Positions 32,895-41,341 of a DNA stretch of 64,000 bases are shown here, piece after piece. Positions within the stretch are counted from its first letter, which is position 1. Each line of letters starts with the position of its first letter. The translations under genes and the position numbers were made by a program. The notes below the pieces were generated by a model, which saw only the letters and a program-made list of their open reading frames with translations, ran no database searches and was not told where the DNA came from. Location of the stretch: assembly GCA_046318595.1 (NCBI GenBank), contig JBKCTV010000004.1, forward strand, positions 62,001-126,000, in the 5' to 3' direction. Source of the stretch: DAITMV01 sp046318595. GTDB taxonomy: Bacteria > Pseudomonadota > Gammaproteobacteria > Burkholderiales > Burkholderiaceae_B.

Positions 32895-33905
32895 TTATAG
32901 CTTGGCTTCGCGTTTCAGAACCTCTTCGATGGTGACACCAACCTGTGCCTCGCCACCGAACACCGTGCCAAGCTTTTTCTTGGCAATGTGCTCGGCCGCA
33001 GTCGTATAGGCCTGGGCCGGCAACGGCACATACTTCACTTCTTTGGCAAGGGTAGCGACGTTTTTCAAATAAAAGTCGACCAGTTCGCGCACTTCGGGCT
33101 TTTCCAGGGACTTTTCTGCCACATAAATGAAAATCGGCCGCGACAGCGGGTTATACGAACCATCCAACACGGCTTTTTCTCCAGGCTCGACCGCTTTGCC
33201 CTGCTTGTTCACGATGGGAACTGCCCTGAGCTTGCTTTTGTTTTCGATGTAATAAGCATAACCGAAATACCCCAGGGCCCCAGCATCGCGGCTTACACCC
33301 TGGACCAACACATTGTCGTCCTCGGAAGCGGTATAGTCGCCCCGCGACGATTTGGCCTTGCCGACCACGGCTTCAGTGAAATAATCGAAAGTTCCCGAAT
33401 CGGAACCCGCGCCGAACAGCTTGACCGGCGTGTTCGGAAAAGCCGCGTCGACCTGATTCCAGTTCGCCACTTTGCCTTGAGCGGCAGGCTCCCAGAGAGC
33501 TTTGAGCTGCTCGACGGTGAGCTGTTTGACGAAAGTGTTCTTCGGATTGACGACCACGGTCAACGCATCGAACGCGATCGGGAGCTCGATATACCGGACT
33601 CCCGCCTTGGCGCAATCGTCCATTTCTTTTTTCAGAATCGGCCGCGACGCATTGGAAATATCGGTTTCGCCGCGACAAAACTTCTTGAAACCACCACCGG
33701 TGCCGGAAATACCCACGGTCACTTTGGTAGCGCCTTTTTTCATTTTTTGAAAGTCTTCGGCCACCGCCTCGGTAATTGGATAAACCGTACTCGATCCGTC
33801 GATTTTGACGATCGTTTCCGCAGCCTGCACACCAGTCACTGCAAGCCCACCCATGACCACCAACGCAGCACCCAAATTCGCGGTAATATTTTTCTTTACT
33901 CGCAT
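32895..33905 (-). CDS. pstS: Periplasmic phosphate-binding protein PstS
   Basis: 336 residues from the ATG at 33905, with GATGAGGTCTGT giving a good ribosome site; the frame extends to 34001 without support. A signal peptide covers about residues 1-25 (KKNITANLGAALVVMGGLAV..VQA|AET). The mature protein has IDGSSTVYPITEAVAEDF and GISGTGGGFKKFCRGETDIS, the phosphate-contacting SST and SGTGGG loops, then FGAGSDSGTFDYFTE. It captures phosphate in the periplasm for PstCAB. It is divergent from the rluF-like gene, and a candidate Pho box lies in the gap. Confidence 0.95.
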   Translation of the reverse strand: MRVKKNITANLGAALVVMGGLAVTGVQAAETIVKIDGSSTVYPITEAVAEDFQKMKKGATKVTVGISGTGGGFKKFCRGETDISNASRPILKKEMDDCAKAGVRYIELPIAFDALTVVVNPKNTFVKQLTVEQLKALWEPAAQGKVANWNQVDAAFPNTPVKLFGAGSDSGTFDYFTEAVVGKAKSSRGDYTASEDDNVLVQGVSRDAGALGYFGYAYYIENKSKLRAVPIVNKQGKAVEPGEKAVLDGSYNPLSRPIFIYVAEKSLEKPEVRELVDFYLKNVATLAKEVKYVPLPAQAYTTAAEHIAKKKLGTVFGGEAQVGVTIEEVLKREAKL

Positions 33906-33956
33906 ACAGACCTCATCATTTTGGTTAAGTCCACCGTTTGGTGGAGGACGGCCATG

Positions 33957-33988
33957 ATGACAGGCAGGTTTTACACAAATATGACAAG
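33957..33988 (-). promoter_or_regulatory. Candidate PhoB-binding box upstream of pstS
   Basis: On the pstS strand the region reads CTTGTCATATTTGTGTAAAA and then CCTGCCTGTCATCATG, with TGTCAT half-sites at 33986-33981 and 33962-33957 and a weaker TGTAAA between. This resembles the Pho box (direct TGTCAT repeats with an AT-rich 4-5 base spacer). It lies about 50-80 bases before the pstS ATG. One half-site overlaps the ATG of the divergent rluF-like gene. A small hairpin (TCCACC-GTTT-GGTGGA, 33930-33945) sits between box and pstS. Confidence 0.45.
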
Positions 33989-34736
33989 CGCTCCACAGCA
34001 TTCCACCACCAACGGCATCCGCGTCAGCAAACTCATGGCCGAACGTGGTTTATGTTCGCGCCGCGAGGCCGACGCTTACATCGAACAGGGGCTGGTCTTC
34101 GTCGACGGGCAGCGCATCGAGCAATTGGGAACGCGCGCACATCCGAACGCCGACATCCGCCTGGACAAATCCGCCGTCAAGCAACAGGCGCGGCTAGTGA
34201 CGCTGCTCCTCAACAAACCGATCGGCTATGTGTCCGGCCAGCCAGAGCCCGGGTTTCAACCGGCCGTCGTGCTCGTGCAGCCGGAAAACCGTTGGACAGA
34301 AGACACCCAGTTCGACTTTCATCGTGGCATGCTGCGCAGCCTGGCGCCCGCAGGCCGGCTCGATATCGACTCGACCGGCCTACTCGTTCTCACACAGGAC
34401 GGCCGTATCGCCCGGCAACTGATCGGCGATAACTCCTTGATCGAAAAAGAATATCTGGTGCGGGTAACGGGCACCCTCAGTCCGCAAGGCATGCGTTTAC
34501 TCAACCATGGCTTGAGCCTGGATGGCTTGGCCTTGAAACCAGCAAAAGTCAGTTGGCAGAACGAAGATCAGTTGCGTTTCGTATTGCGAGAAGGCAAAAA
34601 GCGCCAGATCCGCCGCATGTGCGAACAAGTCGGCCTGCAAGTCGTAGGCTTGAAGCGTATACGCATCGGACGGATCGGCCTGGGCCCACTGCCCATCGGG
34701 CAGTGGCGGCTATTGCATCCGACAGAGAAATTCTAG
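33981..34736 (+). CDS. rluF: rRNA/tRNA pseudouridine synthase, RluF/RsuA family
   Basis: 251 residues from the ATG at 33981; the frame is open far upstream only as a shadow of pstS. The N-terminal S4 domain reads IRVSKLMAERGLCSRREADA and EQGLVFVDGQRI. The catalytic domain has GRLDIDSTGLLVLTQDGRI with the nucleophilic Asp, then EKEYLVRVTG and GKKRQIRRMCEQVGLQV. The RSRREAD-type S4 sequence and overall size are closest to RluF (U2604 of 23S rRNA, tRNA-Tyr U35), but RluB/RsuA-type targets cannot be excluded. No good Shine-Dalgarno is visible before 33981. Confidence 0.82.
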   Translation: MTSAPQHSTTNGIRVSKLMAERGLCSRREADAYIEQGLVFVDGQRIEQLGTRAHPNADIRLDKSAVKQQARLVTLLLNKPIGYVSGQPEPGFQPAVVLVQPENRWTEDTQFDFHRGMLRSLAPAGRLDIDSTGLLVLTQDGRIARQLIGDNSLIEKEYLVRVTGTLSPQGMRLLNHGLSLDGLALKPAKVSWQNEDQLRFVLREGKKRQIRRMCEQVGLQVVGLKRIRIGRIGLGPLPIGQWRLLHPTEKF

Positions 34737-34775
34737 TGCGTTTTCGTTTGTAACAGTTGAGCTCCGGTGCTAGCG

Positions 34776-36665
34776 TCAAACCATCACCAACAACACGACA
34801 TTACGCACCAAGCCGACCTTCCACAGGCCATGGCGGACGATGGCATACCGCCGCCGCCACCAGCCCTGCCGCGGCAGCTCGGCCAGCGCGCGGCACGCGG
34901 CACGTTGGTGTTCATGCAACTGCACGCCCCAGCGCGACAGAAAATCGTCGGCCTGCCCCGACCGGTCGAGCAGAGACACGCGGATTTTTTCCTGTGTTGC
35001 CCGCCAACCCGAGGCGCGCCACGCGGCCATGCCGTGCGCCTTTGCCCCGAGCGTGTTGCCGCCGTGCTGACGGTACAACACGGTGGGTACGGGCAGATAC
35101 TCGATTTTCCCGAAAACGGCCGCAGCCAGGGCCAAATAATAATCGTGCATGACGGCCGCCCCGGGAATTTCGAAGCCGATGCGCGCGAGCAGCGCCCGAT
35201 TGACGAGCAGCGCACAACCCGTGACGACGTTCTGCATCAACAGCCCGCCAAACCGCTCCGCATGTACCGGGTCGAGGCCTTGATAAACCCGCAGCGACCG
35301 ATGCAGCGCCTGCAAGTCGCGACCAACGACAGTCAAATCCGAATGCACCAGCAGCGGCGTTCCGGCGCCGTGCCGGGCTTGCGCGACCTGCGCCGCAGCC
35401 ACGAAACGCTCGACCTTGTCCGCCAGCCACCAGTCGTCCTGATCGGCGAACAGCACATACAGGGCCGTGGAATGACGCAGCAGTTCGTTCATCGTCGCAC
35501 GCTGCCCGCGATTGACCGGGTGCTCGAGCAGCCGCACCCGGCCGTCGACGAATAGGCGATGCCGACGGATCACCTCGGCCGAGCCGTCGGTGGAACCATC
35601 GTCGAACGCAATGATCAAAAAATTCGCATACGTTTGATACTGCAAGGAGTCCAGGAGCTGCGCCAGCCACGTGGCGCCGTTGTGAACAGCCAGCAACACC
35701 TCCACCGCTGGCTGCTCAAGCCGCACAGGCACCGCTGCCGGGCGACGCGTCCAGAACCCCCGCTGCATTGAACACCAGCGCCGGCAGGCCAAAGGCAAAC
35801 GCCGCTGCGCCTTGCCCAGCCGATAACCGAGGTACTTCAAAGCCGTTCGCCCCCAGGCAGAAGGCAGCAGCCAGGGCGCCCTGCGCGCTAAAAAACTTAA
35901 CTCCGAACGGACGAAACGTCCGCCCTCGCCTTCGATGGCCGGTAAGTGTGCAAACTCCCGATATAAACGATCATGCAGCACACCGACGTCGAAATAGCGC
36001 CGAAACTCCTGCAACGCGCTGTAATCGTGCGAATGCACCGTGACGGCGTCGGCCACATACGCCGTACGCCAGCCGTTTTGCAAGAGCTGCAACGCGGCCA
36101 GCATGTCTTCGCCAAAAATACAATTCGCCTCGAAGCCGCCGATCGTCTGCAGGGCCGAGACCCGGTAGGCAGCGAACGAATTCGACATGAACGCCGCCAG
36201 CAGCCCTTTGACAGCGAGATCCCCGGCGTCGTTGGCGCGACTGACCGCCGGGTAATTGAATAAGCGCGCATGCGCTTCGATCGGCCCAGCTGCCAGGCGC
36301 GGCAGCTGCCGACCGCAGGCAGCCGCGATCGTCGGCTCGGCAAACGCGGAGAGCAGCCGGTCGATGGCCCCATCGCCCAGCGCCAAAGCATCCTGGGTCA
36401 AGAAGACGACGCAGGCATACCCCCGTTCGACCGCCCATTCGACACCCAGCTGCCGGGTCGCGCCATGGTCGAACGCAGTGCGCGCGATCACCCGCACCTG
36501 CCAACCCAGAGACAGCGCGAGCGGCACGGTCGCATCACAGGAAGAGGAGTCGATAACCAACACGTCGGCTGCGCGCTCGGGAGGTAAGCGCTGCAAGCGC
36601 AGCCAGCCAGCGCCGTTCAAAGTCGGAATGACGATTCCGCATCGCATTCCCGACCCGCTGCTCAT
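34776..36665 (-). CDS. Double GT2 glycosyltransferase fusion, rhamnosyltransferase-like in both halves
   Basis: The 629-residue protein holds two GT-A domains. Residues about 8-300 (CGIVIPTLNGAGWL, VLVIDSSSCDAT, ARTAFDHGATRQLGVEWA, FLTQDALAL) match rhamnosyltransferases of the RfbN type. Residues about 320-629 (VEVLLAVHNGATWLAQLLDS, FDDGSTDGSAEV, LFADQDDWWLADKVERF) match the RfbF/WchF-like type with the DQDDxW motif. Each normally occurs as a separate protein of about 300 residues, so this is a fusion. The start overlaps the stop of the initiating transferase gene by four bases (ATGA). With the dTDP-rhamnose genes in the same window, two successive rhamnose additions are a reasonable inference. 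Confidence 0.85.
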   Translation of the reverse strand: MSSGSGMRCGIVIPTLNGAGWLRLQRLPPERAADVLVIDSSSCDATVPLALSLGWQVRVIARTAFDHGATRQLGVEWAVERGYACVVFLTQDALALGDGAIDRLLSAFAEPTIAAACGRQLPRLAAGPIEAHARLFNYPAVSRANDAGDLAVKGLLAAFMSNSFAAYRVSALQTIGGFEANCIFGEDMLAALQLLQNGWRTAYVADAVTVHSHDYSALQEFRRYFDVGVLHDRLYREFAHLPAIEGEGGRFVRSELSFLARRAPWLLPSAWGRTALKYLGYRLGKAQRRLPLACRRWCSMQRGFWTRRPAAVPVRLEQPAVEVLLAVHNGATWLAQLLDSLQYQTYANFLIIAFDDGSTDGSAEVIRRHRLFVDGRVRLLEHPVNRGQRATMNELLRHSTALYVLFADQDDWWLADKVERFVAAAQVAQARHGAGTPLLVHSDLTVVGRDLQALHRSLRVYQGLDPVHAERFGGLLMQNVVTGCALLVNRALLARIGFEIPGAAVMHDYYLALAAAVFGKIEYLPVPTVLYRQHGGNTLGAKAHGMAAWRASGWRATQEKIRVSLLDRSGQADDFLSRWGVQLHEHQRAACRALAELPRQGWWRRRYAIVRHGLWKVGLVRNVVLLVMV

Positions 36666-38002
36666 GCTTCTTTGGAAACTAGCGCGAAAGCCGTCAAAAA
36701 CATGATCTTGAAGTCAAGCAAGAGCGTCCAGTTGCGGATGTAATACAAATCGTATTGGATGCGTTTCTCGAGATCGGTATCGCCGCGATATCCGTGGATC
36801 TGCGCCCAGCCAGTAATGCCGGCCTTCACCAGATGTTTTTTCATATATAACGGAATTTCATGCTTGAATTGCTCGACGAACATCGGCCGCTCGGGCCGCG
36901 GCCCGACCAAGGACATATCCCCCTTGAGCACATTCAGCAACTGCGGGAGCTCGTCCAGACTGGTTTTCCGTAACAAGGCCCCGAAACGCGTCACCGGCTT
37001 TTTGACGGCATTTCCCCAGACAGTCTGTTGCTGTTCAAAACCCACCACCATGGAGCGGAACTTCAGCATCTGAAACGCCTGGCCATTCAAACCGATCCGC
37101 GTCTGTCGATAAAACACCGGCCCAGGCGAAGTCGCCTTGATGCCGACTGCGATCAACAACATCAGCGGTGCCAGCAGTATCAGGGCCACCAGCGAAATAC
37201 TCATGTCTTCGGCCCATTTCAGGGCAAGCGACATGGCGCTCAGATTAGAGCTCGCCAAACTCAGGTATGGCAAGGAGCCCAGCTTGCCCGCCGTCATATT
37301 GATCAAATCGAGATGCGACAAATCCGGAAAAACGCGCACAGGCAAAGCGCTGAGGGCCATTGCCGAGGCCACCTGCTGAATTTCTCGCTCGTGCGCCAAA
37401 GGAAAGCACATCCACACTTCGGCAAAATCGTGCCGATGCGACGCCTCTACCAACTCCGCCAACCGGCCATCGGAAAACTGTTGATCGGCTTCGATGGTTT
37501 CCGTGACCTCGATGCGGTAGCCATGCTTGAGCAGTTCTTTTTGCTTATCGGCAAACCGCAGCGCGCTATCGGCCAGACCGATCAGCAGAATCTTCTTCAG
37601 CCATAAACCACGGCGGTACGCGCGGCTACTCAAGGCATAACCAAGCACCCGGTTGAAAGCGATAATCGCCAGCCCAGACCCCCACCAGGTGAACAGCCAC
37701 AGCCGGGAAAACCGCTGCGAGGTTTTGAGGGCGAACAGAGCAACCAAGGCCACTGCGAACACGATGCACCAGCCCAACCAGGCACGCTGCACCGATTGGC
37801 GCCACTGCCCACGGTAAAACCCATGATAGCTCTGCGTCGCCCAGAAAAATAAAATCGCGATGCTCAACAGCATCAAGGTCAGAAACTGATAATCGGCGGG
37901 ATTGGAGCTACCGCTGCTCAAGAGCCCATGAAAAGCCAAAACAGACGCCAGCATGAGGCCTGCCAGGTCGAGGAGCGGTATTAAATACACGAACGGATTC
38001 AT
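36662..38002 (-). CDS. Undecaprenyl-phosphate sugar-1-phosphate transferase (WbaP/WcaJ family)
   Basis: About 446 residues from the ATG at 38002 (MNPFVYLIPLLDLAGLMLAS). The open frame continues upstream only by running through the antisense of tRNA-Leu. The N-terminal part has about four membrane helices, then a CoA-binding-like domain, then the bacterial sugar transferase domain. The latter shows IKATSPGPVFYRQTRIGLNG, FQMLKFRSMV, LRKTSLDELPQLLNVLKGDM, SLVGPRPERP and ITGWAQIHGYRGDT. This is the polyisoprenyl-phosphate hexose-1-phosphate transferase that starts repeat-unit synthesis at the inner membrane. Glc-1-P versus Gal-1-P cannot be told, so no symbol is given. Confidence 0.92.
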   Translation of the reverse strand: MNPFVYLIPLLDLAGLMLASVLAFHGLLSSGSSNPADYQFLTLMLLSIAILFFWATQSYHGFYRGQWRQSVQRAWLGWCIVFAVALVALFALKTSQRFSRLWLFTWWGSGLAIIAFNRVLGYALSSRAYRRGLWLKKILLIGLADSALRFADKQKELLKHGYRIEVTETIEADQQFSDGRLAELVEASHRHDFAEVWMCFPLAHEREIQQVASAMALSALPVRVFPDLSHLDLINMTAGKLGSLPYLSLASSNLSAMSLALKWAEDMSISLVALILLAPLMLLIAVGIKATSPGPVFYRQTRIGLNGQAFQMLKFRSMVVGFEQQQTVWGNAVKKPVTRFGALLRKTSLDELPQLLNVLKGDMSLVGPRPERPMFVEQFKHEIPLYMKKHLVKAGITGWAQIHGYRGDTDLEKRIQYDLYYIRNWTLLLDFKIMFLTAFALVSKEA

Positions 38003-38022
38003 GCGCCATTTTACTTCAGGTA

Positions 38023-38052
38023 TTGGACGAATAGAACGATTTTTGGCATAAT
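38023..38052 (+). promoter_or_regulatory. Sigma-70 type promoter of tRNA-Leu
   Basis: TTGGAC (38023-38028) and CATAAT (38047-38052) are separated by 18 bases and lie about 20 bases before the tRNA 5' end, the expected distance for a short leader. Confidence 0.65.
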
Positions 38053-38072
38053 CTCGGCTGCACCAGCTACCT

Positions 38073-38157
38073 GCCCGGGTGGTGAAATTGGTAGACGCAG
38101 GGGACTCAAAATCCCCCGCCGCGAGGCGTGCCGGTTCGATTCCGGCCCCGGGCACCA
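38073..38157 (+). tRNA. tRNA-Leu (anticodon CAA)
   Basis: An 85-base cloverleaf with a long variable arm, as in class II tRNAs. Acceptor GCCCGGG pairs with CCCGGGC, followed by discriminator A and an encoded CCA (38155-38157). D-arm GGTGAAATTGGTAGAC; anticodon stem GGGGA/TCCCC with loop CTCAAAA, giving anticodon CAA (UUG codon). The T-arm is CCGGTTCGATTCCGG. The minus-strand frame through it is an artefact. Confidence 0.97.
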
Positions 38158-38261
38158 TAAGGCTGATTCGTTCCAATACCTTCGCACGGCCGCAGTTTTT
38201 ACTGCAGTTCATTTCAGGGTAGACTTTAATCTCTCTGACTTGGGCATTTGCCCTATCATAA

Positions 38262-39566
38262 TTGAACGACTTGCCACTTTGGGCCCAGCTTTCACTGCTG
38301 GCGGCCTTCCTGCTGGCTTCGGGGTTTTTCTCGATCAGCGAAACCAGCATGATGGCGATCAACCGTTACCGTCTGCAGGCGCTGGCCGAACAAGGCAGCC
38401 GCGCTGCCAAGCTGACCCGCAGGCTGCTGCAGGAAACCGACAAGCTGCTGTCTACCCTGCTGCTGGGCAATAATTTACTGAACACGGCGTCCACGGCCCT
38501 GGTCACGTCGATCACGATCAGCTGGTATGGCAACAACGAAATCGCATTGTCGATCGCCACCGCGCTGGTAGCGATGGCGATCATCATCTTTGCGGAAATC
38601 ACCCCGAAAATAATTGGTGCGGCCCATCCCGAAAAGGTCGCACTGCCGTCGAGCTACGTCATGGCCGTGCTGGTGACCCTATTTTCGCCGATGGTCTGGT
38701 TCACCAACCTATTCGTCAGCCGCATGATCAAATGGCTAGGCTTGACGGCCGCTTCAAGCGAATCGCCGACCCTGAACATGCAGGAACTACGCTCGATGGT
38801 GCTAGAGTCCGGCCATTTCATTCCGCAAAAGCCGAAAGCGATTCTGCTCAATTTATTCGAGCTGGAAAGTTTGACCGTGGACGACATGATGACGCCGCGC
38901 TCGCGCATGGAATACCTCAAACTCAACGCCGACCCCGATCTGCTGCGTCAGCAAATCGCAACCGCGCACCACAACAAACTGCCGGTCATCGAGAAGGACT
39001 GGCGCAAAGTCGTGGGCATGCTGCACGTCCGGCACAGCCTGTCCTTATTCGCACACGCCGAGTTTGAAGAAGGCGCGCTGGAAAAGCTGCTGCAGCCGCC
39101 TTACTTCATTCCGAGCGGTTCGCCGGCGATCACTCAGCTTCAATACTTTCAGGAGCATCGTGAGCGCGTGGGGCTGGTCGTCGACGAATATGGGGAAGTG
39201 CTTGGGCTGATCACACCCGAGGACATTCTGGAAGAGTTGATCGGGGAGTTCACCTCGCACGCCCCGCACCTCGAGTCGATGAACGAAAGCAGCGGTGGCA
39301 GTGGCATGTCGAATGTGCTCGTGGACGGCGCCTCGTCGCTGCGGGCGCTGAACCGCAAGTATGGCTTCACGCTGCCGGTGACCGGCCCCAAAACGCTCAA
39401 CGGCCTAGTACTGGACTACCTCCAGGACATCCCGGAAGCGGGGGTCAGCGTGCGGATCGATCAGCATGTCATCGAGATCGTGCAGGCCGCCGACCGTAGC
39501 GTCAAAACGGCGCGCATCTACAAACTTCCCGACAGTACCGGGAAGACCGGCCCGCAAACCCACTAA
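38262..39566 (+). CDS. CNNM/CorC-type membrane protein with CBS pair (HlyC/CorC family, YfjD-like)
   Basis: 434 residues from a TTG at 38262; an in-frame TAA ends directly before it, so no upstream start is possible, and the next Met would remove the first helix. A DUF21/CNNM domain (about residues 8-185, four hydrophobic segments, FFSISETSMMAINRYRLQAL, AEITPKIIGAAHPEKVA) is followed by a CBS pair (VDDMMTPRSRMEYL; VVDEYGEVLGLITPEDILEE) and the CorC/HlyC C-terminal domain (VDGASSLRALNRKYGF). CNNM proteins are linked to magnesium or sodium-coupled transport. A short hairpin GGGCATTTGCCC precedes the TTG. Confidence 0.88.
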   Translation: MNDLPLWAQLSLLAAFLLASGFFSISETSMMAINRYRLQALAEQGSRAAKLTRRLLQETDKLLSTLLLGNNLLNTASTALVTSITISWYGNNEIALSIATALVAMAIIIFAEITPKIIGAAHPEKVALPSSYVMAVLVTLFSPMVWFTNLFVSRMIKWLGLTAASSESPTLNMQELRSMVLESGHFIPQKPKAILLNLFELESLTVDDMMTPRSRMEYLKLNADPDLLRQQIATAHHNKLPVIEKDWRKVVGMLHVRHSLSLFAHAEFEEGALEKLLQPPYFIPSGSPAITQLQYFQEHRERVGLVVDEYGEVLGLITPEDILEELIGEFTSHAPHLESMNESSGGSGMSNVLVDGASSLRALNRKYGFTLPVTGPKTLNGLVLDYLQDIPEAGVSVRIDQHVIEIVQAADRSVKTARIYKLPDSTGKTGPQTH

Positions 39567-39621
39567 GGTGAGTGACTGAGCAAGCGTTCACCGGCATCAT
39601 GGAACGAATTTTTTCGGTGTA

Positions 39622-41325
39622 ATGTCCATGATTCCTGCTACTCTCGCTTCGTCCGGCGTCGCGCGTGCCGTGCTGCAAACCGGCCTGGTCAATGCCGACG
39701 CGCTACAAAATCTGGCCCAAAGCCTGGTCAGTCAGCCGCGCCGTGTCATCGAAGCCCTGGTCGCCGGCAAGTTCGCCAGCGCCCACGACATTGCCCATTG
39801 CCTGGCGCGGACGTATAACCATCCTTTGCTCGACCTGGCGGTCTTCGAGCCGCCATCCATAATGGACTGGGGTATCGACCCGAAGCTGCTGAGCAGCCTG
39901 CAAGCGGTTGCTCTGTCGAAGCGGAATAACAGCCTATACATCGGACTTGCCGACCCGACTGATCTGCAAGTCCTGCAACAACTCAAATTTCATACACACA
40001 GTCAAATCGAACCGGTCATCGTCGAATACGACAAACTCACCAACTGGTTCAACAAAATGGGCCAGATCAACAGCAAACAGCTCGACACCGAACTGGCCGC
40101 CGGCGAACTGCAACTTCAAGAAGAGGAAGCCGAAGGGACGCAGATCGGCACTGATGTCGAAGATGCGCCAGTCGTCAAATACGTTCAGCAGATGCTGATG
40201 GAGGCCATCAGAAAAGGCGCTTCCGATCTGCATTTCGAACCGTACGAAACCTTCTATCGAGTGCGTTTCAGAATCGACGGCGTGCTCCAGGAAATCGCCC
40301 AGCCACCCGTATCCACCCGCGAAAAAATCTGCGCGCGCATCAAAATCCTGTCTCGCATGGACATCGCCGAGCGCCGTGTGCCGCAGGATGGCCGCATGCG
40401 CCTGGTGACCAGCGAAAACAAGATCATCGATTTTCGGGTCAGCACCCTGCCCACCCTGTTCGGCGAAAAAATCGTCATTCGTATTTTGGATTCGGGCAGT
40501 GCGCAGCTCGGAATCGATGCACTCGGTTACGAACCGGAACAGAAAGCCTTACTGACAAACGCCATTTCACGGCCAGACGGCATGATTCTGGTCACAGGCC
40601 CGACGGGCAGCGGTAAAACAGTAGCGCTCTACACCTGCCTGAACATTCTCAACAAACCCGACGTCAACATCAGCACGGCCGAGGACCCTTCCGAAATTAA
40701 CCTGCCCGGTATCAATCAGGTCAACATCCACGACAAAGCAGGGTTGACGTTTGCCACGGCATTGAAAGCTTTTTTGCGACAAGACCCAGACATCATCATG
40801 GTCGGCGAGATCCGCGACCTCGAAACCGCCGATATCGCGATCAAGGCGGCGCAGACCGGGCATCTGGTTTTTTCCACACTGCATACGAACGACGCCGCAG
40901 CAACCATCGTGCGCCTGTTGAACATGGGCGTCCCGGCCTTTAATATTGCCTCGTCGGTTTTGATGATTACCGCCCAGCGTCTCGTGCGGAGGCTGTGTTC
41001 GTGCAAAGAGCTGAACGAGACGCCACGCGAGGCTTTGGCGAGCATCGGTTTCACGGATGAAGAGCTGGCCGCTAACTGGATGCCCTACAGTCCCGTCGGC
41101 TGCGAGCGCTGCAATCAAACGGGCTATAAGGGCCGTACCGGGATTTATGAGGTACTACCGATCACAGAAAGCATTCAAAGTCTGATATTTGCAAACGCTA
41201 GCGCCCTCGAAATTCGCAAACAGGCGCGCGCCGAAGGGGTAATGGGCCTGCGCGAGGCTGGCCGCAAAAAAGTCCGCGATGGCATTACGAGTATCGACGA
41301 AATATTGAGCGCCACGCAATCCTGA
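39622..41325 (+). CDS. pilB: Type IV pilus assembly ATPase PilB
   Basis: The 567-residue GspE/PilB family ATPase has an N-terminal MshEN-type domain, then the N2 and C-terminal ATPase domains. Walker A is GPTGSGKT at 326-333; the Asp box reads TAEDPSEINLPG, where the common EDPVE has Ser in place of Val; Walker B IIMVGEIRD (391-399); His box TGHLVFSTLHTNDA. A tetracysteine zinc site is visible (CSCKE ... CERC). It drives pilus extension from the cytoplasmic face. It heads pilB-pilC-pilD-coaE-zapD, all on one strand. Confidence 0.95.
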   Translation: MSMIPATLASSGVARAVLQTGLVNADALQNLAQSLVSQPRRVIEALVAGKFASAHDIAHCLARTYNHPLLDLAVFEPPSIMDWGIDPKLLSSLQAVALSKRNNSLYIGLADPTDLQVLQQLKFHTHSQIEPVIVEYDKLTNWFNKMGQINSKQLDTELAAGELQLQEEEAEGTQIGTDVEDAPVVKYVQQMLMEAIRKGASDLHFEPYETFYRVRFRIDGVLQEIAQPPVSTREKICARIKILSRMDIAERRVPQDGRMRLVTSENKIIDFRVSTLPTLFGEKIVIRILDSGSAQLGIDALGYEPEQKALLTNAISRPDGMILVTGPTGSGKTVALYTCLNILNKPDVNISTAEDPSEINLPGINQVNIHDKAGLTFATALKAFLRQDPDIIMVGEIRDLETADIAIKAAQTGHLVFSTLHTNDAAATIVRLLNMGVPAFNIASSVLMITAQRLVRRLCSCKELNETPREALASIGFTDEELAANWMPYSPVGCERCNQTGYKGRTGIYEVLPITESIQSLIFANASALEIRKQARAEGVMGLREAGRKKVRDGITSIDEILSATQS

Positions 41326-41341
41326 ACCACTGGAGCCGACC

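Noticed and set aside
38176..38200. Hairpin GCAGT-TTTT-ACTGC after tRNA-Leu as a terminator
   Set aside because: Short five-pair stem without a T-run after it; too weak to call.
36662..38362. Long N-terminal extension of the initiating transferase to 38362
   Set aside because: The extension translates the antisense of tRNA-Leu (38073-38157) and lacks conserved residues; the ATG at 38002 starts the first membrane helix.
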